Of a stretch of 64,000 bases of DNA, positions 1-8,269 are shown piece by piece. Under the pieces are notes generated by a model. The model was not told where the DNA came from. It saw nothing but the letters and a program-made list of their open reading frames with translations, and did no database searches. The DNA comes from CAWDMN01 sp963803155 (GTDB taxonomy: Bacteria > Acidobacteriota > Terriglobia > Versatilivoradales > Versatilivoraceae). How positions within the stretch are numbered: the stretch's first letter is position 1; every line of letters begins with the position of its first letter. Position numbers and translations under genes: made by a program. The stretch lies in the NCBI GenBank assembly GCA_963803155.1, contig CAWDMN010000059.1:62001-126000 (forward strand). The letters are read 5' to 3'.

Positions 1-903
1 GTTGAAAAAAAGAGTCCACTTTTTGAATCCTTTTACATCAATCAGCCAGTAAGAAAATACCAAAGCCAACAGACACCATCCGCCGGATACGATGACAAAT
101 GAGCTGGTGCAGATGCGCTTGATGATGGGAGTCCAGGGATTCATCGCATACCCAATCACGACACCCATCAAGCCAGTGGCGGCTAAAATCTTGATTTTTT
201 GGAACGAATCACGATGGCTCCTCAAGAGCTGCCCGGCTAGCACGCCCCACATCGTGTGAGCCGTGGTGGGAAGAGCGTTGACGACGACCCAGTGCCCTCC
301 GGAAAGTTTGCCCATCAACAAAAGGTCCACCCATGAACCGAAATTTTTGTCCGGCGTGAAGGGTTGATCAAAACCGGCTACCGGCCAGAAGCGGTACAAA
401 AGCTCCGTAGCTAAAAGGAGGCAGATCGTGACGACGATTTGCGTGCGCGCCGGTTTTCTCATGAGCAGAAATGCCACCAGGTAGGTGAAGGAAAGCTGGG
501 CGAGCACATTCCACAACCCCAAACCAATTTTGCCCGAGCCGATGCAATAAAGGCTCCCGCCAAAAAGCAGCAGCAAGGCCGACCTGCGCAATGCATGAGA
601 AAAGCTCTTGGCCCAGCTTTCTCCTCGTTCCCACCGCAGGCCAAATGAGAATGGCATGGCCACGCCGACAATAAACATGAAGAAAGGTTGGATCAGGTCC
701 CAGGGACGCAAGCCATTCCAAGGGTGGTGGTCCAATTGCATCCCGAGCCATCCGAGCCAGCTTCCCTGTAAGGCTGGACTGCCCAGCGCGGAATACAGCC
801 CGGTCGCTTCCCCCACGAGCATAAACATGGTGAAACCGCGAAAGAAATCCAGTGAAGTCAACCGTCCCTGAATGGCCGGGGAGGTGCTGAGACTTTTATC
901 CAT
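1..903 (-). CDS. DUF5009/HGSNAT-like membrane acyltransferase, C-terminus cut by window edge
   Basis: The frame is open from ATG at 903 to base 1 with no stop, giving 301 residues; the rest lies outside the window. A clear Shine-Dalgarno (AGGAGGG) precedes the ATG. The N-terminus carries the hallmark SLDFFRGFTMFMLV followed by a run of hydrophobic segments, and a charged loop with RPWDLIQPFFMFIVGVAMPF. This pattern is typical of the DUF5009 / heparan-alpha-glucosaminide N-acetyltransferase-like (NagX) family of multipass inner-membrane proteins, which are inferred to move acetyl groups across the membrane onto amino sugars. The substrate here is unknown. The gene is not obviously in an operon with the ABC genes, from which it is separated by a RAYT remnant. 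Confidence 0.75.
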   Translation of the reverse strand, partial: MDKSLSTSPAIQGRLTSLDFFRGFTMFMLVGEATGLYSALGSPALQGSWLGWLGMQLDHHPWNGLRPWDLIQPFFMFIVGVAMPFSFGLRWERGESWAKSFSHALRRSALLLLFGGSLYCIGSGKIGLGLWNVLAQLSFTYLVAFLLMRKPARTQIVVTICLLLATELLYRFWPVAGFDQPFTPDKNFGSWVDLLLMGKLSGGHWVVVNALPTTAHTMWGVLAGQLLRSHRDSFQKIKILAATGLMGVVIGYAMNPWTPIIKRICTSSFVIVSGGWCLLALVFSYWLIDVKGFKKWTLFFN

Positions 904-1227
904 GATCCCTCCTATAGTTATAGTCGGCCTATCTTACCCTAAAAAACCAATTGCACCTCGTCGTTTTTAAATTTTAGCTTTCCGATTCCAGGCCTTTTGA
1001 TCCCCACCAATTCAAGTATATGGTCCAAAAGACAAGGAGATGAGTTCAAGGCGGGCTCTCATGGCGGTGTCATTAGCAAATGAAAATGTCCGTTTTTTAT
1101 AGCAAATGAAATGTACGGTTTGTAATTTTAAAGTAACTCCAAGCCGTCGTCGGAGTTGTGGGAATTGGAGGAAATCCGAAGCGATTGATGCGGCGGGTGG
1201 CCAGGATAAGGGGTTACATATTTCGAG
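904..1227. other. Intergenic, with degenerate direct repeats
   Basis: No gene is recognisable. Two imperfect direct repeats of about 24 bp lie around 1072-1097 and 1102-1125 and share the core AGCAAATGAAA followed by TGTCCG or TGTACG. They could be a relic of an insertion-sequence end, but no transposase accompanies them. Confidence 0.35.
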
Positions 1228-1494
1228 GTGCCACGGACAAAGCTGAAAGCTTGCCCGTGCCTTCGGAATTTCTTAAATACAGTTCCTTAGAACGCGAGAA
1301 ACATTGATCAGGCCACTATGAGGCGGATGATGGGATACATTCACAACAATCCTGTCCGGCGAAGGTTAGTTGAAAGGGCTGTGGATTGGCACTAGTCAAG
1401 TGCCTTCTAGTTTGAACGAAGAGAATGCATCCTTGAGATAAATCCTTTGCCATGAAAAAGCACGGGCAAGCTTTCAGCTTTGCCCGTGGCACCC
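1228..1494. mobile_element. REP-bounded RAYT remnant
   Basis: Two copies of a 33-35 bp hairpin motif in opposite orientation (1228-1260 and 1460-1494) bound this segment. Each reads GGTGCCACGG near one end and GCCCGTGC near the other. Between them lies the decayed 3' end of a REP-associated tyrosine transposase. The arrangement fits a RAYT gene with its cognate REP pair. A related hairpin pair lies at 23441-23660. Confidence 0.65.
1318..1452 (+). pseudogene. RAYT (REP-associated transposase) C-terminal fragment
   Basis: From 1318 the sequence translates as MRRMMGYIHNNPVRRRLVER and then AVDWH before a stop. The YIHNNPVR..LVER....W block is the conserved C-terminal signature of Y1/RAYT transposases. 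A frameshifted continuation to about 1452 resembles the usual '..WSSA..Y......EIDPLP' ending. The N-terminal HUH region is absent, so the piece is inactive. It sits between the two inverted REP hairpins. Confidence 0.7.
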
Positions 1495-1698
1495 GTAGAG
1501 AGGGGGAAAGTGTACGGCATATGAGCTTTTGCCCGGTTCAATAAAATTATCCCAACCAGCTCACTCAATCTCGCAAGAAAGCGTCCAAGCAGGTACGAGA
1601 CCTAAAAGTCGTAAAGTTGTCAAAAGGCCAGCAGAAGTTCATTCGGATTTGACCGCGCTGAATCGACAATATGTGCGGAACAGGGACGCTCTTAGTTC

Positions 1699-2982
1699 CT
1701 ACGATAAACTTAAGCGCAAAGTACGAGTCCCAACCGCAAAACAAATCACTCCGATGGCAATGAGGACGCCGCAAGGAAGCAGCATTTCATATGTTGAAAA
1801 ACCACGCCACAAAGCCCCTTCAAAAGCCAGGATGCCCCACCGCACCGGGCTGATCATGCCGATTTTCGACATCCATCCCGGCATGAAAGCCAGGGGCACC
1901 ATGGCCCCGCCGAAAAGGGAAAGCGGCATCATTAAGGCCCACCCCATACCGGCGGCCGCCTGTTCAGTTTTTCCCAGACCCGCCACCAGCATCATGATCC
2001 CCACAAAAGCCACCAGCGTGGAAATTCCGGCCATAAACATCAGGAGCCAACTGCTGGGAATCACCTTAAAGCCGAATCTTCCCACAATGAAAAGTAACAA
2101 CTGAATCAACAGCCCAGCCAGGAAGCAGGCTAAGGCTTTTCCCGCCAGCAGATGGGTCCGTGTCAAGGGAGACATCTGCAATCGGAAAAGGGTTCCGCCG
2201 GTGCGTTCCGTCACAAAGCCGATGCCAAACGACATGGCACAGCCAATCACACCCCAGAGGATGCCTTGCGGAAAGGTGATCTCAAATCCGCTGCGCGGTC
2301 CTTCTTGCTTGAGGAGGAGCTCGTGGTGTTCCACTTCCAGAGGCTTCCAGGAGGAAGATTCCCCTGGGGATCCTTTTTGGGCCGCCGATGGCGCCGCATC
2401 CAACAACCGATCCAGACTGCCTAGAAAACTCGCCACCTTCTTATGTTCCGGGTCTGCGAGGGAAGATGTGGAGTTTAGGTTGTGCAACGATTGGCGGATT
2501 TCAGTCTGCATGGCCGATTGATCGGAAAATTTGCGTTCAAAACGCTCCATGACCTTCTGATAAAGCATCCCCTCGATCATGGAAGCTTCGGGCTTGCGGC
2601 TGGGATCGACCCAAATTTCCACCTTGGGCGGCGTGCCATAAAACATTCGCTGGCTGGCTTCTCCAAATCCTTTGGGCAGGATCAGGGCAGCCGCCCGTTT
2701 GCCTTTTCGGATCAGATCCAAGGCTTCCGCACGGCTGGCCGGAAGAAGGTCAAATTCTACCCCTTTTTGAAGAGTGGCCAGCAGGCTGCGACTGGCTTCG
2801 CTCTGATCCTCGTCAGCCGCCACAATGGCAAGACGGCGTGCGGTGTTTTCTCCCGCTCGCGGGTAAATCGCGCCAAACAGGATTGCGATGATCAGTGGCC
2901 ATCCCACGGCAAAGAAAAAACCAGACTTGACCCGCACCATAATACGCAAATCCTTCAGTGCAATAGCGAAAATGGTATTCAT
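1699..2982 (-). CDS. ABC-2 type transporter permease
   Basis: This 427-residue protein has the ABC-2 permease layout. One N-terminal membrane segment (about residues 18-40, VGWPLIIAILFGAIYP) is followed by a large polar extracytoplasmic region (about 45-235) and then five or six C-terminal hydrophobic segments. It is the membrane half of an exporter; the substrate could be a drug, lipid or polysaccharide and cannot be read from the sequence. The ATG overlaps the stop of the upstream ATPase gene by one base (TGATG), so the two are almost certainly translated together. Only one permease gene is visible, so a homodimer with two ATPase subunits is expected. Confidence 0.85.
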   Translation of the reverse strand: MNTIFAIALKDLRIMVRVKSGFFFAVGWPLIIAILFGAIYPRAGENTARRLAIVAADEDQSEASRSLLATLQKGVEFDLLPASRAEALDLIRKGKRAAALILPKGFGEASQRMFYGTPPKVEIWVDPSRKPEASMIEGMLYQKVMERFERKFSDQSAMQTEIRQSLHNLNSTSSLADPEHKKVASFLGSLDRLLDAAPSAAQKGSPGESSSWKPLEVEHHELLLKQEGPRSGFEITFPQGILWGVIGCAMSFGIGFVTERTGGTLFRLQMSPLTRTHLLAGKALACFLAGLLIQLLLFIVGRFGFKVIPSSWLLMFMAGISTLVAFVGIMMLVAGLGKTEQAAAGMGWALMMPLSLFGGAMVPLAFMPGWMSKIGMISPVRWGILAFEGALWRGFSTYEMLLPCGVLIAIGVICFAVGTRTLRLSLS

Positions 2983-3842
2983 CAGTCCCTCAGCTCTCTT
3001 CCAGTCAAGTTTAAGAAAACCTGCTCCAAAGTTGCCTGTTCCAACCGAAAATGCTCGATGGGAGAAGTAATGGCCCGCCGGTTCAATTCCTCCAGAGGAT
3101 CGGAGGTATGAATCTTTTCTTCATGACCATCCTGGCGGATTACGAGTAGAGGCAGTCCGCCATATGTTTTGAGCAACGCCTCCACCGTATCCAAGGCCAG
3201 CAAATGGCCATGATCCATGATTCCCACTCGATGGCAAAGCCGTTCCGCCTCTTCCATGTAATGGGTGGTATAAAGGATGGTCCTTCCCTGCCGGTTCAAT
3301 TCCATAATATTTTCGAATATTGAATTCCGGGATTGCGGATCGACCCCCACCGTCGGTTCATCCAGCAAAATGATCTCCGGATCATGGAGGATGGCCACGG
3401 CCAGGTTGAGCCGCCGCTTCATCCCTCCCGAATAGGTTTTAACCAAATCCTTGCGCCGGTTCGCCAATCCGACAAAATCCAGAGCCCAAGCCATGCGCTC
3501 CCGCAGCCGATCACTCTTCAATCCATAGAGCTTTCCAAAAAAGGCGAGGTTTTCTTCCGCCGTCAGCAGTTCATAAAGGGAAATAGTTTGAGGAGCAATG
3601 CCCAAGCGGGCCCGAACGGAAGATTCTTGGGGATTGCCATTTTCGCCAATAACAACTTGACCTTCTTCCGGTTCCAGCAAGCCGATCAAGCAATGGATGG
3701 TGGTCGATTTGCCCGCCCCGTTGGGACCTAATAGTCCAAATATTTCACCCTGCCTGATCTCCAGGCTTAAACCATCGACAGCTACCAGTTCTCCAAATTT
3801 CTTCCTGATCCGGCTCAACCGTAACAGAACTTCCTCAGCCAT
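2982..3842 (-). CDS. ABC transporter ATP-binding protein
   Basis: This 286-residue nucleotide-binding subunit powers the ABC-2 permease encoded immediately downstream. All the motifs are present in order: Walker A GLLGPNGAGKSTT (about residue 36), Q-loop region, the signature YSGGMKRRLNLA, Walker B EIILLDEPTVGVDP and the switch histidine in TTHYMEEAERLC. The C-terminal extension after the H-loop is typical of DrrA/CcmA-like exporters. The ATG at 3842 has a strong AGGGAGGAG ribosome-binding site. It is first in a two-gene operon. Confidence 0.92.
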   Translation of the reverse strand: MAEEVLLRLSRIRKKFGELVAVDGLSLEIRQGEIFGLLGPNGAGKSTTIHCLIGLLEPEEGQVVIGENGNPQESSVRARLGIAPQTISLYELLTAEENLAFFGKLYGLKSDRLRERMAWALDFVGLANRRKDLVKTYSGGMKRRLNLAVAILHDPEIILLDEPTVGVDPQSRNSIFENIMELNRQGRTILYTTHYMEEAERLCHRVGIMDHGHLLALDTVEALLKTYGGLPLLVIRQDGHEEKIHTSDPLEELNRRAITSPIEHFRLEQATLEQVFLNLTGRELRD

Positions 3843-3895
3843 GATGTCTCCTCCCTTTATATAAGAGGGTGTACGGATTATCTTCTAATTAGTTC

Positions 3896-4355
3896 CAAAA
3901 GAGCTTAGTTTTGAGTTGCGAAAGATTGCCTGAGCTGAAGGGTGCATCTGTGAAGCGCCGTAGAAGCAGCGTTGACGATTGACACAACGGGCCTGCAGAA
4001 CTCGCCTCTTTCGCCCTCCTTATATTCGGGCCGTGCCATTCGAATGCCCGCCAAGCGGGAATAGAAATTACTGTCCGGGCCGGCAAACATGGCATGGTTG
4101 TGGTTCTCTGTGCCGCCGATGGTTGTGAGAATTCAACTCAAACGGGGGCGCAAGACATCGCGCCCTTGCGGGTTTGCCGTGTACTCCGTCTTCAATCAAG
4201 TGGAAAATGGGGGGGAAAAGAAATGGACCGAAAACCTGCGGTGGGGAATTTGGGAGTCCATCTTTGCGAATTCGGGGAACACCAGTCCAAGCAAAAGGCT
4301 TCATCGCAGATCGTATCGTCTCCGCGGTCCACGCGAAGGCATTTGCATCCTTCAA
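3896..4355 (-). pseudogene. Degenerate rhamnosidase-like (GH78-type) C-terminal remnant
   Basis: No intact frame exists here, but frames joined by shifts on the minus strand give '..GGTENHNHAMFAGPDSNFYS' followed by 'RLAGIRMARPEYKEG'. This matches the layout of the C-terminal end of (alpha/alpha)6-barrel rhamnosidases of the GH78 type, where a '..NH..FG....WFY..LAGI' block precedes a final beta domain. It is tentatively the decayed end of such a gene. It could also be another six-hairpin glycosidase. The wider 3843-4632 spacer holds nothing else recognisable except the terminator next to the TonB gene. Confidence 0.35.
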
Positions 4356-4550
4356 TCTGGAAGAACGTGCTTCTTAAAACCGTTGGTGTTCAGCAAGGCA
4401 GAATAATTGGATGGTTCGGCGTAGGAGGGAGCAATGTAAGAAATCAGGCAGATTCTCACAATATTCCCCCATCCTCGATAATCGGAATTTTCATTTCTCT
4501 GCCGGCACAGTCTTCCGACATACGAATAAAAACTGAGCTTGCTTGCCAGA

Positions 4551-4589
4551 TTTAAAGCGTGACCCACCAACTGTCTTGGCGGGCCACGC
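4551..4589 (-). terminator. Terminator of the TonB-receptor gene
   Basis: A 12-bp imperfect stem (4557-4568 with 4578-4589, 9-nt loop) is followed on the minus strand by TTTAAAT. It lies about 45 bp past the stop of the TonB-dependent receptor gene and fits a rho-independent terminator for the sigma/anti-sigma/receptor unit. Confidence 0.55.
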
Positions 4590-4632
4590 ATGCTTGATGT
4601 GCTAAAGAGCACGGCAGACGATTTCCTTTACC

Positions 4633-7600
4633 CTAGAAAGTCAGCCGCAGAGCGAGTTGTACGTTTCTCGGATACCCGTTTTGAGCGGGAACACTGCCAG
4701 CATCCGCTCCCCAAGTATCAATGCTAGGCGCGGCTTCACCTCCGAAGTTGGTATGGTTGGTGGCATTAAAAGCTTCGGCACGGAACTGGAGTCTGATCCC
4801 CTCCTTGATTGTGAAGGTCTTGGTCAAGTTTGTATCCAGGAGGATGTAGCCAGGACCGCGCAGAAAGCCATAGTAGCTGGATAATGTCCGATAATTCCAG
4901 GCTAACTGGCGATCGGGGTCCATGTCGAAGGGCGCGAAATTGTACCACTGCTGCCAGGTTCGCTGGTTCTTAGGCAATTGCGCTTCCCGCATGGTGTGAC
5001 CGGGCAGCAATAGCATGTTCCCGATATAGGATGGCATTCCACCCTGCATTCTCAGGATGCTGCCAAATTGCCAGCCTCCCAACAAACCATTAACCAGGCC
5101 GCGCCAGTGAGTTCCCCAGAGACGGCCCGAGCCGAAGGGCAACTCGTAAATGCCATTTAGCGTGAACCTCTTGCCAGGGTCACTGCCATCAATGACTTTT
5201 TCATTTTCCGCTTGGAATGCTTGTCCGTCCCATTGGTGGTCCCACTGTTGGGCGAGATTTTTCTGCCAGGTAAAGGTGCCGTCGACGGTCAGCCCTTTGG
5301 ACATGCGCCTTTCCAAAGACACCTGAAGCGCATCGTACCAGGACTTACCCTTGAACGTATCGCCACCTGCCGAAGTGTATGCAGGATAAGTGAGCAACAA
5401 TTGGTTGCGGGGAACGGTTTCACCCCCTAGTCCCGTTCCTCCCAACAGCGACGTTCCATTCACAATGAAGGGACTAGGAACTTGTCCATCCATGAAATCG
5501 ATGACGGCTTGATCTCGCACTCCCGTAGTGGATAGGTACTTTATGTCAGGGATGACATTTACCAATCCATTGGAGTACAGATGCCCTCCGCGGCCGCGGA
5601 CATAGGAGATATCCAGCACGAAATTGCCGGGCAGTTGTCTCTGTAAACCGACCGAGAGGCGACTGGTGTACGGGTTCTTCGGGTCGACCCACACAAGTGG
5701 AAGGGCGTTGCCGACGTCAGTGTTTGCCCCCTTCACATTTCCGATCGGCTGGGCAAGCCCATTCGGAAAGGGATTCGCAAGACTGGCGATGAAATGCTGG
5801 CCGTTGTCCACCGAAGGGATGACATAAGTCGTCCCGCTGAAGCCGTTCTGGCTGAAGCGAAGCTGGTTGTTATTCCAAGAAGGCGTGACCAAATTCACGC
5901 CAATAGTGTCGTAATATTTGCCGAATCCGGCCCGGAGCACGGTCTTGCTATTGATCTGGTAGGCTAATCCAAGGCGCGGCATGATGTTGGTCGGATCGAG
6001 GTCCCAGGCGCCCCGTCCATTCGGTCCGCCGGCGTAAATGTCGCCGCCACGAATGTTGAGCTGAGTTGGAAGCCCGGGGATCGGATTCGCCGCATAGTTG
6101 GCTTCGACCGCCGAGGTAATGGCCAACTGGGCCGTTGGGTCAAATCCCTTAATGAAGCGGTTATAACGCTCCGTCATCGGATTGTCCAGCTCATAGCGCA
6201 ATCCCAGGTTCAGTGTAAGCTTGGAGCTGACCTTCCAATCATCTTGGACAAAAAAGCCTTCGCGAATGCTCTGCAAGGCAAAGCTGCCGCTTGCCATCAT
6301 GAACCCCGTATTATCGGGAATGCCTAGTAGGAACGAAGACAGGCCGCCGCCGATGGGCTGGCCCACCGAGGTGTCGTATGGCCCTTTGGTCCACATATTA
6401 TTGAAATTAATCCTGGGAGAGTTGTCACGAGTTTGGACGCCACCATTCAAACGCTCCACACGGTACTCCGCTCCAAAACGCAGGCTGTGACTGCGTTTCA
6501 TCCAGGTCAGCGTCCCCGACAAGGAATGGGTATCGTTGAAAATTCTCCGGTCCGTTCCATTGCCGAAACCACCGTATCTTCCACTATCGATGGCCATGGT
6601 TGGAAATGCCATGCTTTCTTTCGACATTAGATTAGTAAAGTCGGAGGAGAATCCCAGTGCTGGAAGAATGTCCGCAACATTGCCAGTGCTGCGTTGAGTG
6701 ATAGGGAAGGCCACGCGAGTGAAACCGTAACGCAGATCCAGCACCTTGGTGGGCGAGAGCACCAAAACATCGTCTAAGGCGACAATTCGGTTTTTGCGCT
6801 CGGTGATGCTTCCGGTGACGATGTTTCCATACTGGTCGCCACCCTCGGTGTGCCAACGATCCAGGCTGAAGCGGCCGAAGAGACGGTGCCGGTCCGTGAA
6901 ATTGTGATCAACCCGGCCTGTGTAAGTGTTGTACTCATTTGCGTTGAGCGGGTTGGGCGATCGAAAGTTCATTCTAAAGCCCACGGGATTTTGAGGATCC
7001 TGATTCGGGAGCGGATAATATTTGTCCATAATGTTCTTGGCCACCGGGTCGATGCGATTCGCTGGAATGATGTTGCCGGGAAAGGGGTCCCGAACATAAT
7101 GAGTTCCATCAAAGTGAGTTGTGAGCGGATCGTAGATTTGGTAGGACGGCCCAAACTGCAACAAATCGGAAAAATCACCGGCGCGCTCCTTGACGGTGGG
7201 AACGGTCGTAACGGTCCCTTCAGCTGGCACCGAATTCGGATTGCCCTCATAGGCGAAGAACCAGAAGGATTTGTTTTTCCCATGGTAGACACCCGGAATG
7301 ACAATGGGGCCTCCGGCCGAGGCGCCGAAACGATTGTCCCGATAATTGTCCTTTTTACGTCCGTTCAGATTATTAAAGAAGCTGTTGGCATCCAGCGACT
7401 TGTTTCTGAACCATTCGTGGGCCTCGCCGTGCAGCGCGTTATTGCCGCCCAACGTCGCCATGTTGATAGTAGCCCCCATCGTGAAGCCCGAGCTAGCGTC
7501 GTAGGTCGCCGTTTGGACCTTGAACTCTTGTACAGCCGTGGTCGGCGGACTGAACGCGATTCGGTCGGAGGCATAGTTTGGAATGCCATCGATGGTGAAC

Positions 7601-8202
7601 TGATTCCCCAGCGAACCTGTACCATTGGAGGAGATTTCCGAAATTGCCAGGGTAGTGTAGGCCTTGCGCTGGCGAAGGCTTTGAGTATTCACCAAGCCGG
7701 GCGATAGAAGCGCCAGTTCAGCCGGGGAACCGTCCCGTATGGGAAGTTCAGTGATGTTCGCTCGGCTGACCACGGTGCCAAGCGAAGCGTCTGTAGTAGC
7801 CAGCGGAGGCGCCTCGTCAGTGACCTCAATCTTCTCGGAGACTTCTCCTACCTGCAGCATAATATCGATGTTCAGCGTGTCCGCGACACGCAACTCGATC
7901 CCATCCCGCACAAACGATTTGAATCCGGTTTTGCTGGCAGTGATTCGGTAAATGCCCGGATAAAGGTAGGGAATCCGGTAATTGCCTTCCTCGTTGGTTG
8001 CCACCAGAACCGAGATTCCACGGGCAGTAAGCGTTGCCCGGATTTCAGCTCCAGGAATAACGGCATTTGCGGAATCCAGCACCCGGCCTTGAATGTTTCC
8101 ACGAGTGTCTTGAGCTTGTAGATTCCAAACACACCCGACAAGCAAAGAGAGACCTCCAATAACAGCGAGAAACCTCACGGTAAATGTTTTTAATACCTTC
8201 AT
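4633..8202 (-). CDS. TonB-dependent receptor with carboxypeptidase-regulatory domain (Oar-like)
   Basis: This outer-membrane protein of about 1189 residues begins with a signal peptide (to about residue 32). A carboxypeptidase-regulatory-like beta-sandwich follows (about 33-115: GRVLDSANAVIPGAEIRAT ... GNYRIPYLYPGIYRI). Next come a plug-like domain (about 125-250) and a long beta-barrel ending in the aromatic LALRLTF. The family is expanded in Acidobacteriota and is thought to import glycans or other large substrates, or act in outer-membrane export; no substrate can be named. ATG at 8202 is preferred to the GTG one codon earlier because AGGAG sits upstream. It lies directly downstream of an ECF sigma/anti-sigma pair, which suggests cell-surface signalling. 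A hairpin terminator follows. Confidence 0.88.
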   Translation of the reverse strand: MKVLKTFTVRFLAVIGGLSLLVGCVWNLQAQDTRGNIQGRVLDSANAVIPGAEIRATLTARGISVLVATNEEGNYRIPYLYPGIYRITASKTGFKSFVRDGIELRVADTLNIDIMLQVGEVSEKIEVTDEAPPLATTDASLGTVVSRANITELPIRDGSPAELALLSPGLVNTQSLRQRKAYTTLAISEISSNGTGSLGNQFTIDGIPNYASDRIAFSPPTTAVQEFKVQTATYDASSGFTMGATINMATLGGNNALHGEAHEWFRNKSLDANSFFNNLNGRKKDNYRDNRFGASAGGPIVIPGVYHGKNKSFWFFAYEGNPNSVPAEGTVTTVPTVKERAGDFSDLLQFGPSYQIYDPLTTHFDGTHYVRDPFPGNIIPANRIDPVAKNIMDKYYPLPNQDPQNPVGFRMNFRSPNPLNANEYNTYTGRVDHNFTDRHRLFGRFSLDRWHTEGGDQYGNIVTGSITERKNRIVALDDVLVLSPTKVLDLRYGFTRVAFPITQRSTGNVADILPALGFSSDFTNLMSKESMAFPTMAIDSGRYGGFGNGTDRRIFNDTHSLSGTLTWMKRSHSLRFGAEYRVERLNGGVQTRDNSPRINFNNMWTKGPYDTSVGQPIGGGLSSFLLGIPDNTGFMMASGSFALQSIREGFFVQDDWKVSSKLTLNLGLRYELDNPMTERYNRFIKGFDPTAQLAITSAVEANYAANPIPGLPTQLNIRGGDIYAGGPNGRGAWDLDPTNIMPRLGLAYQINSKTVLRAGFGKYYDTIGVNLVTPSWNNNQLRFSQNGFSGTTYVIPSVDNGQHFIASLANPFPNGLAQPIGNVKGANTDVGNALPLVWVDPKNPYTSRLSVGLQRQLPGNFVLDISYVRGRGGHLYSNGLVNVIPDIKYLSTTGVRDQAVIDFMDGQVPSPFIVNGTSLLGGTGLGGETVPRNQLLLTYPAYTSAGGDTFKGKSWYDALQVSLERRMSKGLTVDGTFTWQKNLAQQWDHQWDGQAFQAENEKVIDGSDPGKRFTLNGIYELPFGSGRLWGTHWRGLVNGLLGGWQFGSILRMQGGMPSYIGNMLLLPGHTMREAQLPKNQRTWQQWYNFAPFDMDPDRQLAWNYRTLSSYYGFLRGPGYILLDTNLTKTFTIKEGIRLQFRAEAFNATNHTNFGGEAAPSIDTWGADAGSVPAQNGYPRNVQLALRLTF

Positions 8203-8269
8203 CACCCCTTCTCCTGTAAAAGTAATAAGTTGATTGAAGATTTCAGCGTAAATGTGAAATCGGGGAGAG

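Noticed and set aside
4094..4555. 153-codon plus-strand frame
   Set aside because: No motif, no ribosome-binding site, and the opposite strand holds the decayed glycosidase remnant.
6850..7707. 285-codon plus-strand frame
   Set aside because: It lies fully antisense to the TonB receptor gene, has no recognisable motif and reflects codon bias of the opposite strand.
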